Positions 34,734-43,428 of a stretch of DNA of 64,000 bases are shown piece after piece; position 1 is the first letter of the stretch, and every line of letters begins with the position of its first letter. The DNA lies in NCBI GenBank assembly GCA_964497245.1, contig CAZCCC010000001.1:25222-89221 (forward strand). The letters run 5' to 3'. The notes beneath the pieces are model-generated. The model saw only the letters and a list, made by a program, of their open reading frames with translations, was not told where the DNA came from and made no database searches. Source of the stretch: CAZCCC01 sp964497245. Its GTDB lineage: Bacteria > Patescibacteriota > Patescibacteriia > Buchananbacterales > UBA6539. Position numbers and translations under genes: made by a program.

Positions 34734-35189
34734 ATGATTAAAGGGATAAAAATAATAAAACTTGAAAAATTTAATGATCAGCGCGGCTGGTTGTCTGAGT
34801 TTTTTAGAAATGATGAAATTATAGATTATGCACCGGCAATGGGATATGTTTCCCAGACTTTACCGGGAGTTTCCAGAGGACCACATGAACATTCAAGCCA
34901 ATCCGATTTTTTCGTTTTTATTGTGGGTAAATTCAGGCTTTATCTTTGGGACAACAGACAGGGAGCAAAAAAATACCGAATACTTGAAACTTTTGAAGTG
35001 GGAGGAGAAAATCCCTGTTCAGTGTTGGTTCCGCCAGGTGTCGTCCATGCTTATAGATGTATTTCAAAAGAACCAGGTTTGGTAATCAATTTGCCGGATT
35101 CTCTGTATAAAGGAAAAGGCAAACTGGAAGAAATAGATGAAATCAGATGGGAGGACGGTAGAAATTCGCCTTTTAAAATTAATGATTGA
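34734..35189 (+). CDS. dTDP-4-dehydrorhamnose 3,5-epimerase-like cupin (RmlC family)
   Basis: 151-residue cupin. FNDQRGWLSEFFR at the start, GVSRGPHEHSSQSD and VLVPPGVVHAYRCIS match the RmlC-like fold. It is shorter than classical RmlC, and the usual RG-L-H segment reads RGPHEH, with the conserved downstream Lys apparently missing. It may therefore be a related sugar epimerase or isomerase rather than a canonical 3,5-epimerase. rmlB, rmlD and rmlA lie in the following 7 kb, which supports a deoxysugar role. Confidence 0.7.
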   Translation: MIKGIKIIKLEKFNDQRGWLSEFFRNDEIIDYAPAMGYVSQTLPGVSRGPHEHSSQSDFFVFIVGKFRLYLWDNRQGAKKYRILETFEVGGENPCSVLVPPGVVHAYRCISKEPGLVINLPDSLYKGKGKLEEIDEIRWEDGRNSPFKIND

Positions 35190-35194
35190 AAAAT

Positions 35195-35605
35195 ATGCCA
35201 GACTGCATTTTTTGTAAAATTATTAAAGGCAAAATTTCATGTTCTAAAATTTACGAAGATGAAAAGATTTTGGCTTTTTTGGATATAAGTCCGATTAACC
35301 CCGGCCATACTTTGGTTATTCCAAAAAATCACTCGCAAAATTTAGTCCAGACAAGCGATGAAGATTTATCAGCTGCCATTATGGTGATGAAAAAAATTGT
35401 GCCGGCGATTTTAAAAGCCGTTGGTGCTGAAGCATTTAATGTCATAACCAATAATGGTGAAATTTCCGGACAGACTGTTGGCCATACTCATTTTCATATT
35501 ATGCCTCGTTTTAAAGGAGATGGCTATAAACTTTGGGTTGGCAAGACTTATCAGGAAGGGGAGATGGAAAGAATCGCATCAAGAATTCAAAAAGAATTGC
35601 AATAA
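35195..35605 (+). CDS. HIT family nucleotide hydrolase/transferase
   Basis: 136 residues from the ATG at 35195 (an in-frame TTG at 35186 overlaps the previous stop and seems unnecessary). CIFCKIIKG with paired Cys, FLDISPINPGHTLVIPK and the catalytic HTHFHIMP triad (His-x-His-x-His) identify a HIT protein of the HinT/ bacterial HIT type, a nucleoside phosphoramidate or dinucleotide hydrolase. Housekeeping gene placed inside the sugar cluster. Confidence 0.9.
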   Translation: MPDCIFCKIIKGKISCSKIYEDEKILAFLDISPINPGHTLVIPKNHSQNLVQTSDEDLSAAIMVMKKIVPAILKAVGAEAFNVITNNGEISGQTVGHTHFHIMPRFKGDGYKLWVGKTYQEGEMERIASRIQKELQ

Positions 35606-35653
35606 TATGTTAAAATCATAAATTAAGTTTTTTAGTTATAATTATTAAATTAA

Positions 35654-36664
35654 ATGAGTAAATTATTAGTGACAGGCGGAGCGGGATTTATCGGATCCAA
35701 CTTCATTCATTACTGGCTTAAAAACCATCCAAAAGACAAGATTGTTAATTTAGATAAGCTAACATACGCCGGAAACTTAGAGAATTTAGAGGCTACAAAA
35801 AAGAATCCAAAGTATCAGTTTGTTTTGGCCGATATTTGTGATTCAAAAATTGTTTCTGATTTAGTCAAAGATTGTGATCTGATTGTTCATTTTGCCGCCG
35901 AAAGCCATGTTGACCGTTCAATAATTAATGCTGGCGAATTTGTTAAAACCAATGTTTTGGGCACCCAGATCCTGCTTCAGGCGGCAAAAGATTATAATAA
36001 GCGTTTTCACCATATTTCAACTGATGAAGTCTTTGGCACATTAAATTTGGGGTCAAAGGAGAAATTTAATGAAAATACGCCTTATGATCCGCACAGTCCA
36101 TATTCGGCCAGTAAAGCAGCTTCCGATCATTTAGTCAGAGCGTATTTTCATACCCACAATTTAGCAGTTACAATTTCTAATTGTTCAAATAATTTTGGTC
36201 CATATCAGTTTCCGGAAAAATTTTTGCCTTTGGCAATTACTAATCTGCTTGAAGGAAAAAAAGTTCCGGTTTATGGTGACGGCCTTTATGTGCGCGATTG
36301 GCTTTATGTTCAAGATCACTGCCGGGCGATTGATTTAATTTTGGAAAAAGGTAAAATCGGGGAAACTTATTGTATCGGGGGAATTATTGACGACGTAAGT
36401 AATTTAGATATTATTAGAAGAATTTTAAATATTTTAGGTAAGGATGAATCAATGATTGAATATGTTAAAGATCGGCCCGGCCATGACCGGCGATATGCCG
36501 TTGATTGGTCAAAAGCCAATCAAGAAATTGGTTTTACTCCCGAGCATGATTTTGATGCCTACCTTAAAGAAACCATTGATTGGTATAGTAAAAATGCCAA
36601 GTGGTGGCAAAAGATAAAATCAGGGGAGTATCGGAACTATTATGAAAGGCAGTACCGGCCATGA
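35654..36664 (+). CDS. rmlB: dTDP-glucose 4,6-dehydratase
   Basis: 336-residue extended SDR. Seen: VTGGAGFIGSNFIHYW, HFAAESHVDRSI, the active-site HISTDEVFG and YSASKAASDHLV (Tyr-x3-Lys), SNCSNNFGPYQFPEK and RDWLYVQDH. These are diagnostic of RmlB. It makes dTDP-4-keto-6-deoxyglucose for rhamnose or other 6-deoxysugars. The stop overlaps the next start by 4 bp. Confidence 0.95.
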   Translation: MSKLLVTGGAGFIGSNFIHYWLKNHPKDKIVNLDKLTYAGNLENLEATKKNPKYQFVLADICDSKIVSDLVKDCDLIVHFAAESHVDRSIINAGEFVKTNVLGTQILLQAAKDYNKRFHHISTDEVFGTLNLGSKEKFNENTPYDPHSPYSASKAASDHLVRAYFHTHNLAVTISNCSNNFGPYQFPEKFLPLAITNLLEGKKVPVYGDGLYVRDWLYVQDHCRAIDLILEKGKIGETYCIGGIIDDVSNLDIIRRILNILGKDESMIEYVKDRPGHDRRYAVDWSKANQEIGFTPEHDFDAYLKETIDWYSKNAKWWQKIKSGEYRNYYERQYRP

Positions 36665-37350
36665 CAGAAAATGAAATTTTAAAAAGAATTTATCCATCGG
36701 TTGTCACTTTTATCGGCAATTGGCGGAAAATGACCAAGGAAGTTTTTAATCTCGGGTTGACTGACATTTCTTTATTTTTAACTTGTGCCGGCTATATGGA
36801 AAGACAAGAAATTTATAGAGAATTAGAAAAGACAAAAGTTAAAAATATTCCCCATGTCCATATTCGTCACGACATGAGAGAAAGCGAATTGGATTATTTG
36901 TCATCGCGTTTTTGTGCCAAATCTTTTACCGTTCATTATCAGTATTTTTTTAAATTTTTTAAAAAATCAAGGTATAGCAAGAAAATGTTTATTGAGAATA
37001 ATAATGGACAGTCAAGAATTAAAGAATTGAGACTCGTTAAAGAAAGCGGAGGAATCTGTATTGACTTGTCGCACCTGAAACATTTTGAGAATTTTTATCC
37101 TGATTACTTTCTTTTAACTAAAAAAGCCGCTGACAACTACCGTATCGGTTGTAATCATTTAAGTGCAATTTTAGCAAATGGAAAAAGCTGGCACAAAGTG
37201 AAAAAGTTTTCTGATTTGGATTATTTAAAAACTATACCCAAGAAGTATTTTTCAGAATATATCTGTCTGGAAATGGCAAATCCAGTCAAGGAACAGCTGA
37301 AGTTTAAAAAGTATATTGCAAAAATTCTAGCTGAAAGCTGGAAAGGTTAA
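36661..37350 (+). CDS. Xylose-isomerase-like TIM-barrel protein, unknown function
   Basis: 229 residues. Not a family I can name with certainty, but the order of likely metal-site residues resembles the AP-endonuclease-2/xylose-isomerase-like TIM barrel: HVHIRHD, FTVHYQYF, FIENNNG (Glu), CIDLSHL (Asp-x-x-His), GCNHLSAI (His) and CLEMANPV (Glu). It overlaps rmlB by 4 bp and precedes rmlD by 12 bp, so it is probably a sugar isomerase or epimerase acting in the same nucleotide-sugar pathway, or a modifier of it. Function is inference. Confidence 0.5.
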   Translation: MTENEILKRIYPSVVTFIGNWRKMTKEVFNLGLTDISLFLTCAGYMERQEIYRELEKTKVKNIPHVHIRHDMRESELDYLSSRFCAKSFTVHYQYFFKFFKKSRYSKKMFIENNNGQSRIKELRLVKESGGICIDLSHLKHFENFYPDYFLLTKKAADNYRIGCNHLSAILANGKSWHKVKKFSDLDYLKTIPKKYFSEYICLEMANPVKEQLKFKKYIAKILAESWKG

Positions 37351-37362
37351 TTTAATTTTTTT

Positions 37363-38202
37363 ATGAGGCAAAAAATTTTAATTTTAGGAGCAAAAGGAAT
37401 GCTTGGTCATGAATTGGCTGAAGTTTTTTCTGAACAAAACCCGATTCTTTGGGATAGGGAAGATTTAGATATAGTTGGAAAAAAAGATGTTGAAAATAAA
37501 TTATTAGAAGTCAAACCGACATTGATTATTAACGCAGCAGCTTATACCAACGTTGATGGCGCTGAAACCAATGGTGACTTGGCAGTAAAAATAAACGGCT
37601 ATGCTGTTGGTCATCTGGCTGAAGTGGCAAAAAATCTTGGCGCAATTTTAGTGCATTATAGTACTGATTATGTTTTTGATGGTAAAAAGAAAGATGGCTA
37701 CATGGAATCAGATCAGCCAAATCCAATTAATGTTTATGGCCAGTCAAAATTTTTGGGTGAAAAGTTGCTTTTAGAAAAAGGGGATATGTATTATCTGATT
37801 AGATCTTCTTGGATTTATGGCAAAAACGGCAAAAATTTTGTTGACACGATTTTAAACAAAGCTTTAACTGAAGAATTTTTGTCTGTTGTCAATGATCAAT
37901 TTGGTAAACCGACTTATGCCAAGGACTTGGCATATGCAACCAAGCAGTTAATTGACCAAATGAAGCCATGTGGCATTTATCATCTTGTAAATGAAACAGA
38001 TACCGGCGGAGTAAGCTGGCTTGATTTTGCCGATCTTGCCATATCAATTAAAGGTTTAGATGCAGAAGTTAGACCATGTGCGACAAAAGATTTTCCAAGT
38101 CCGACTAAAAGGCCTAAATATGGGGTATTAATTAATACTAAATTTCAGAGATTAAGGAATTGGCAGGAGTCTTTGACTGACTATTTAGAAAATAAAAATT
38201 AA
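37363..38202 (+). CDS. rmlD: dTDP-4-dehydrorhamnose reductase
   Basis: 279-residue SDR. Seen: ILGAKGMLGHELAEVF (NAD(P)H site), INAAAYTNVDGAE, HYSTDYVFDGKK, YGQSKFLGE with the Tyr-x3-Lys pair, and RSSWIYG. This set is typical of RmlD, which reduces dTDP-4-keto-rhamnose to dTDP-rhamnose. Normal length. Part of the scattered rml group of this window. Confidence 0.93.
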   Translation: MRQKILILGAKGMLGHELAEVFSEQNPILWDREDLDIVGKKDVENKLLEVKPTLIINAAAYTNVDGAETNGDLAVKINGYAVGHLAEVAKNLGAILVHYSTDYVFDGKKKDGYMESDQPNPINVYGQSKFLGEKLLLEKGDMYYLIRSSWIYGKNGKNFVDTILNKALTEEFLSVVNDQFGKPTYAKDLAYATKQLIDQMKPCGIYHLVNETDTGGVSWLDFADLAISIKGLDAEVRPCATKDFPSPTKRPKYGVLINTKFQRLRNWQESLTDYLENKN

Positions 38203-38235
38203 AATTATAGAATATTTTAAATAATAACAATTGTT

Positions 38236-39309
38236 ATGCAAAAAATTTTAGAAAATATTGTTTGGCTAAATAGTAAAAGTTTGGCTGGTAATACCTTACA
38301 GGATTATCTTAATTCATTTTTTATTTTTTTACTGTTGGTTTTTATTCTAAAAATTTTTCAGCATGTTATTTTAGTCAAGTTAAAAGAAATAGCGGCTGGA
38401 ACTAAAACTGATTTTGATGAAACCTTGATCAGAATTTTTTCAGAGATAAAACCGCCTTTTTATTTTTTTATAGCTTTTTATTTTGGTTTGAGCTTTTTGA
38501 ATTTGTCTGAAATATTGTCCAAAACGATTAGGATCATTTTTTTAGCGTTAATTGTTTTTGAGATTATTAGGGCCATGGATAAGTTGATTGATTTTTTCGC
38601 TTTTAAGTATTTAAAAAAAATTGATGAGGAAAATACTCAGCAGGAGAAAGAATATATAACCAGGCCGATAAAGATAATTTTAAAAATTATCTTATGGCTT
38701 TTGGGTATTACTTTAGTTTTGGCTAATTTAGGAATTAATGTGACTTCTATAGTTGCGAGTTTGGGAATTGGCGGTGTGGCCATAGCCTTGGCGGTACAAA
38801 ATATTTTGGGAGATATTTTTTCTTCTTTCTCTATTTATATAGACAAGCCTTTTAAAGTTGGTGACTTTATTCAAATTGGTCAAGATGCCGGAATTGTTGA
38901 AAAAATAGGGCTTAAAACCACCAGAATAAGAACATTGCATGGAGAGGAGCTTGTGATATCTAATCATGAATTAACCTCTGCTCGAGTACAAAATTTTAAG
39001 AAAATGGAAAACCGCAGAGTTTCCTTTACTATTGATTTGGTTTATGGTACAGACTTGAAACAATTAGATAAAGTTCCGGAAATAATCAAACAAATAATTG
39101 ATACGGAAGAAATGGCCGAATTTAGCAGATGCCATTTTAAAGAATACGGCAAATCAGCGTTGATTTTTGAAGTGGTATATTTTGTTAATTCTCCTGATTA
39201 TTTAGTTTATATGGACACAAGGCAGAGAATAAATTTGGCAATATATCGCGATTTCCAAATGGAAAAAATTAATTTCGCTTATCCAAAGACAATATTTGTC
39301 AAAAAATAA
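38236..39309 (+). CDS. MscS-family mechanosensitive channel
   Basis: 357 residues: four or so hydrophobic helices, with the pore helix SLGIGGVAIALAVQNILGD followed by IYIDKPFKVGDFIQI, the classical MscS TM3 and beta domain. KTTRIRTLHGEELVISN follows in the beta domain, then the alpha/beta C-terminal part. It releases solutes on hypo-osmotic shock. Slightly longer than E. coli MscS because of one extra N-terminal helix. Confidence 0.92.
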   Translation: MQKILENIVWLNSKSLAGNTLQDYLNSFFIFLLLVFILKIFQHVILVKLKEIAAGTKTDFDETLIRIFSEIKPPFYFFIAFYFGLSFLNLSEILSKTIRIIFLALIVFEIIRAMDKLIDFFAFKYLKKIDEENTQQEKEYITRPIKIILKIILWLLGITLVLANLGINVTSIVASLGIGGVAIALAVQNILGDIFSSFSIYIDKPFKVGDFIQIGQDAGIVEKIGLKTTRIRTLHGEELVISNHELTSARVQNFKKMENRRVSFTIDLVYGTDLKQLDKVPEIIKQIIDTEEMAEFSRCHFKEYGKSALIFEVVYFVNSPDYLVYMDTRQRINLAIYRDFQMEKINFAYPKTIFVKK

Positions 39310-39335
39310 TTTTTTGCGTTTATTAAAAAGATATA

Positions 39336-41033
39336 ATGAAAAAATATAATCCGAAAAAAATAAGAATAGTATTTTTTATTTTTATTATTATTTTAGCGGT
39401 TTTTTTACGTTTTTGGGGGATACCCGGAAGCGATTTACAGCATGATACGGCAATTAATTCAGTCAGGGCTTATGGCTGGTTTGATTATCTTACAGGACAA
39501 GGGCAAACTTCCCCTGTTGTTTGGTTTTCAGAAATTCCTTGGTGGGCTAATTTATCTTTTCATGATCATCCACCATTAACTTTTTTCATTCAAAATATTT
39601 TTTTCAAAGTAGTCGGAGCCTCTACGTTTTCAGCGCTGCTACCTTTTATTTTGGCGGGCATTGGTGTAGTTTTTCTGATCTATTTTTTTCTGAAGAATAT
39701 AGAATTAAAAAAGGAGGCATTGTTAGCTTCTTTTTTATTTGCAATTTCTGCTCATTCAGTTTGGGTTTCCCGATCTGGTTATTTAGAAGGAATAGAGATA
39801 TTTTTTATATTTTTAGGCTTTATTTGCTTTATTTATTTTTTATATTTTGATAAAAAAAGATATTTATTTTTTTGGGCAGCCAGTTTTTCACTGGCTATTT
39901 TAAGTAAGTATACGGCTGTTTTTATGTTTCCGGCGGCGATTTTGTATCTTTTGATTTGGCGGCGTGATGTTTTTAAAATGAAGGAATTTTGGTTGTCTTT
40001 AGTTTTTATTTTTTTGATTTTATCTCCTTTGATTTTTTATAACTTAATGGTTTTTCAAACTCGTGGTCATTTTGATGCCGCTTTATCTTCAATGCTTGCT
40101 ATGCATCCTGCAGATTTTGAGGTTATTTCTCAGCGCGGAACAAATACAGATTTTTTATCAAACATATCTTCAACCTTTAAATCAATCGGAGGAGTAAGCT
40201 CAACGCCGTTTTTTATTTTAAATATTTTATCTTTATTTTATTTACTTGCTAAAGTTATTCGAAAAAAAGGAAATCTTTTAATAAATTTTTTATTCATTAA
40301 TATTTTAATGATAGTATTAATGTTTTGTTTTGGCAGCGGAGCGGTTCGTTTTTTGTCAATAATTTTTCCATTTTTAAGTATTAGCTTAAGTTTGATGATT
40401 TGTGAATTATGGCAGCAAATTAAAATTTACGGTCGTTTTTATCTCAAAATATTATCAGTATTTTTAATTTTTTTATTCTGCTTTGAAGTATTTTATTCAG
40501 TTAATACTAATATATTAAAAAAGCCTATTGGGAAAAAAGGTTTTTTTTATTCTTCTGGTCGTTTTTACCAGTCTGGTTTTAATGAGCTTGAACAATATTT
40601 AAAAGATAATGTTTTTAAAAATATTACTGAAAAGAGAAAAATTAAAAATTTTTCTCAAATAAGCAGTTATTATATAAAAGGAAAAGAAGTCGTTTTATTT
40701 GACGAAAGGATTGATTGGTTTTCTCGGATGTGGCATATTGACAGATATATCATTTATTATAATGCCCCTGTTTTTTATTTTACTGATCTTGATATTATTT
40801 TTTCAAGTAGTAATATTGAGAAAAATTTTATTGATTATCTAAGACAAGATCTTGAAGTAGCTGGATTTTGGTTTGTTGTTGGAGCTAATGAAGGAGTAAA
40901 CAGGAAGAATCAATATTATAATGAATTGGTTGAATCTTTAGAAGATCAACTTATTTTAGCTGGCATTAATCCTGAATCTGAAATAAAAAATTATTTAGGA
41001 AATGTGGTTTTTAGGGTTTACCGTTTTCAATAG
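39336..41033 (+). CDS. Family 39-like membrane glycosyltransferase (GT-C)
   Basis: 565 residues with about 11 helices and a soluble C-terminus (from about 400). The first external loop has GSDLQHDTAINSVRAYGWFD followed by SFHDHPPLTFF; the acidic residue and HPPL motif are typical of the GT39/ArnT-PMT group. WVSRSGYLEGIEIFFIFLGF fits the following helix. It probably moves a sugar from polyprenyl phosphate to a lipid or glycan outside the membrane. Sits between mscS and rmlA. Confidence 0.75.
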   Translation: MKKYNPKKIRIVFFIFIIILAVFLRFWGIPGSDLQHDTAINSVRAYGWFDYLTGQGQTSPVVWFSEIPWWANLSFHDHPPLTFFIQNIFFKVVGASTFSALLPFILAGIGVVFLIYFFLKNIELKKEALLASFLFAISAHSVWVSRSGYLEGIEIFFIFLGFICFIYFLYFDKKRYLFFWAASFSLAILSKYTAVFMFPAAILYLLIWRRDVFKMKEFWLSLVFIFLILSPLIFYNLMVFQTRGHFDAALSSMLAMHPADFEVISQRGTNTDFLSNISSTFKSIGGVSSTPFFILNILSLFYLLAKVIRKKGNLLINFLFINILMIVLMFCFGSGAVRFLSIIFPFLSISLSLMICELWQQIKIYGRFYLKILSVFLIFLFCFEVFYSVNTNILKKPIGKKGFFYSSGRFYQSGFNELEQYLKDNVFKNITEKRKIKNFSQISSYYIKGKEVVLFDERIDWFSRMWHIDRYIIYYNAPVFYFTDLDIIFSSSNIEKNFIDYLRQDLEVAGFWFVVGANEGVNRKNQYYNELVESLEDQLILAGINPESEIKNYLGNVVFRVYRFQ

Positions 41034-41101
41034 TTTTGACAAAACATTTTAAAAAAAGTATCCTGAAGTATGTCAGAATTATGCTTTAGGAACTAAATAT
41101 T

Positions 41102-41842
41102 ATGTTTATTTTTATGAAAGGAATAATTTTAGCAGGCGGAACCGGTTCGCGTCTTAGTCCGCTTACAAAAATAACAAATAAGCATCTGCTACCGGTATAT
41201 GATAAACCGATGATTTATTACCCGATTCAAACATTAGTTTCGGCGGGTATTAAAGATATTATGATAGTTTCAGGAAAAGGTCATGCCGGCCAATTTTTGG
41301 AATTACTTAAATCAGGCAAAGAATTTGGCGCTAATTTTTCATATGCTATTCAGGAAGAAGCCGGTGGGATAGCTCAAGCATTAAGTTTGTGTGAAGATTT
41401 TTCCGACCATGAAAAAATAGCTGTCATGCTTGGGGATAATATTTTAGAAGATAATATAGTAAATGCAGCCATTGATTTTCATAATCAAAAAATGGGAGCA
41501 AAGATATTTTTAAAAGAAGTTAAGAATCCCTGCTCTTTTGGTGTAGCTGAAGTGGAAGGAAAAAAAATTATCAGCATTGAAGAAAAGCCGAAAAGTCCGA
41601 AAAGCAATTTGGCAGTAATTGGGGTTTATATGTATGACAGTCAAGTTTGGAATGTGATTAAAACTCTGAAGCCTTCGGGCAGGGGAGAATTAGAAATAAC
41701 CGATGTTAATAATTTTTATGCTGGGAAAGGGGAAATGACTTTTGAAATTTTAGCTGGCTGGTGGGGAGACGGAGGAGAGTCTTTTGACAGTTTATTGGAA
41801 GCGGCTAATTTAGTGGCAAAAAAACTAAGCAAGCAAAAGTAG
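41102..41842 (+). CDS. rmlA: Glucose-1-phosphate thymidylyltransferase (short RmlA type)
   Basis: 246 residues. Seen: GIILAGGTGSRLSPLT (nucleotide-binding signature), NKHLLPVYDKPMIYYPIQTL, MLGDNILED, IEEKPKSPKS and GELEITDVN. It activates glucose-1-phosphate as dTDP-glucose for RmlB. About 45 residues shorter than classical RmlA, as in the RmlA-like short form. An AGGA at 41088-41091 fits the ATG at 41102; a second ATG at 41114 is the alternative. Followed by a clear terminator. Confidence 0.88.
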   Translation: MFIFMKGIILAGGTGSRLSPLTKITNKHLLPVYDKPMIYYPIQTLVSAGIKDIMIVSGKGHAGQFLELLKSGKEFGANFSYAIQEEAGGIAQALSLCEDFSDHEKIAVMLGDNILEDNIVNAAIDFHNQKMGAKIFLKEVKNPCSFGVAEVEGKKIISIEEKPKSPKSNLAVIGVYMYDSQVWNVIKTLKPSGRGELEITDVNNFYAGKGEMTFEILAGWWGDGGESFDSLLEAANLVAKKLSKQK

Positions 41843-41917
41843 TAATTTATCAGCGCTGTAAAAAAGCTCTCAATATGTCATAAATTCATTTAAGACTATA
41901 TATATTATTTTGACAAA

Positions 41918-41950
41918 AATTACCTCCTTGTTATGGGAGGTAATTAATTT
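41918..41950 (+). terminator. Rho-independent terminator of rmlA
   Basis: A perfect 10-bp stem (41918-41927 / 41936-41945) with an 8-nt loop, followed by AATTTTTTAT. It lies between rmlA and a convergent minus-strand gene. Confidence 0.72.
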
Positions 41951-41969
41951 TTTATAAAATGGCGATAAT

Positions 41970-43340
41970 CTATTGGATTTCTAGCCTGTATATTCCTTGC
42001 TGGGTTCCGGCCTGCCCCTTGAAGTAAATGTTTTTACCTTGGTTATCGATGATAATTCCTAAAACGCTTTGCAGTTCAGCAATCTGAATGTCGTTTTTAT
42101 ACTCTTGTCCATCAGCTTCAATTGCTTTTATTTTGTTTTCTGTTTGGTATATTAGGTAATTATTTTCCGGATGCCATGCAGCTTGAATGATTGTCCCGCT
42201 GTATCGGGTTACTAAATCTTTATGTGCGGTTTCAAAATTAAAAATTGATATTTCAAAATCAGTGTTGTATAAGATTTTTTTTGCATCATCAGACCAAACA
42301 AATTTTTTTGCTCTGTCTTGGAGAATTATGCTCCTTTCTATATTTTCTTCACTAAAAGAATTGTCTTTTAAAATAAAGAAGTCATTGTTGTTTTGATCAA
42401 TTAAAATAAGGTAATCACGGCTTTCCGGATAAAGTCCGAATTCTGTTGATGGAAGTTTTATTTTCTGAATTTTTTCCGGATTTTTTTCATTTATTGCAAC
42501 CCTGCTGACAAATGATTCCTCATTTATTATTTCCATAAGAAGCAGAATATTATTATTTACCTGAAAATCTTGAATCCGTCCGGATATTATTGGTTTTACT
42601 GAATTGGAAATCATATCTATCTGGTATAAAACAGCTTCTCTAAGTCCATAAAGATAATTTTCATCTCTGTTGTCCCACTTCAATTCGTTGAAATTTAGCC
42701 TGGTTATGTCAAATAATTCTCTGGTTTTTAGAGTTTCAACGTCAACGATTATAAATTTATTAAATTCACTTATTTTTTGATTTATTATTGCCTTATTTTG
42801 TTTTGGAGACCATTGAATGAAATCAATTTGACTGTAGGAATTAGGGCTGAATTTTTCTATAAGTAAATCTAATTGATTTTTTAGGTTAAAAATTCTAAGT
42901 TCTTCACCGCTTTCGGAAATGATGGAATAAATCATTTTTGTTTTGTCCGGAGAAACTGTAAAAATATTTATTTCTCCGCTGATTATATTCATTGGCAGTG
43001 ATTTTTTAAATAAGATAGTATCTTTGCTGAAAGTTGTTAAATTGCTTTTTATTTCAAGATCTTTCTCCCATGTATGATAGCCCTCTTTTTCCACTTTTAT
43101 CCTGTAAGTGTCCGGTAACATATATCTGAATCTGGCAGGGGTTTTATCTCTGTATTTGCCGTCAATATATATTAAAGATTGACGAGGCCTTGAATCAACA
43201 TAAAGAATACCGGTTTTTTCAATTTTATTTTTTTTAAAATTATAGCGGTAGCCGGATGCATACATAATCAAGATCGGAGCAATAATAAAAAAAGCGGCAA
43301 TGAATATTGAGTATGTAATTCGGCGAAAATACATTTTCAT
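41970..43340 (-). CDS. PEGA-domain and beta-propeller membrane-anchored protein
   Basis: 456 residues. One N-terminal transmembrane helix (about 8-28) is followed by a PEGA domain: LYVDSRPRQSLIYIDGKYRD, TPARFRYMLPDTYRIKVEKEGY. The rest has repeated motifs such as SPDKTKMIYS, WSPKQNKAII, WSDDAKKILY and WHPENNYLIY, characteristic of WD40-like/TolB-type propeller blades. Probably an extracellular envelope or carbohydrate-binding protein. Monocistronic and divergent from murA. Confidence 0.78.
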   Translation of the reverse strand: MKMYFRRITYSIFIAAFFIIAPILIMYASGYRYNFKKNKIEKTGILYVDSRPRQSLIYIDGKYRDKTPARFRYMLPDTYRIKVEKEGYHTWEKDLEIKSNLTTFSKDTILFKKSLPMNIISGEINIFTVSPDKTKMIYSIISESGEELRIFNLKNQLDLLIEKFSPNSYSQIDFIQWSPKQNKAIINQKISEFNKFIIVDVETLKTRELFDITRLNFNELKWDNRDENYLYGLREAVLYQIDMISNSVKPIISGRIQDFQVNNNILLLMEIINEESFVSRVAINEKNPEKIQKIKLPSTEFGLYPESRDYLILIDQNNNDFFILKDNSFSEENIERSIILQDRAKKFVWSDDAKKILYNTDFEISIFNFETAHKDLVTRYSGTIIQAAWHPENNYLIYQTENKIKAIEADGQEYKNDIQIAELQSVLGIIIDNQGKNIYFKGQAGTQQGIYRLEIQ

Positions 43341-43428
43341 AATGCTTGTGGAAATTTTTTTAAAATGTTAAACTTACATAAAAGAACTAGTTTAATTTTA
43401 CCAAAAATTTAATTTTTTTGCTAATTTT

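Noticed and set aside
38224..38237. Perfect 14-bp palindrome ATAACAATTGTTAT overlapping the start codon of the MscS-like gene
   Set aside because: In such AT-rich sequence a 14-bp palindrome can occur by chance, and there is no second copy or nearby regulator.
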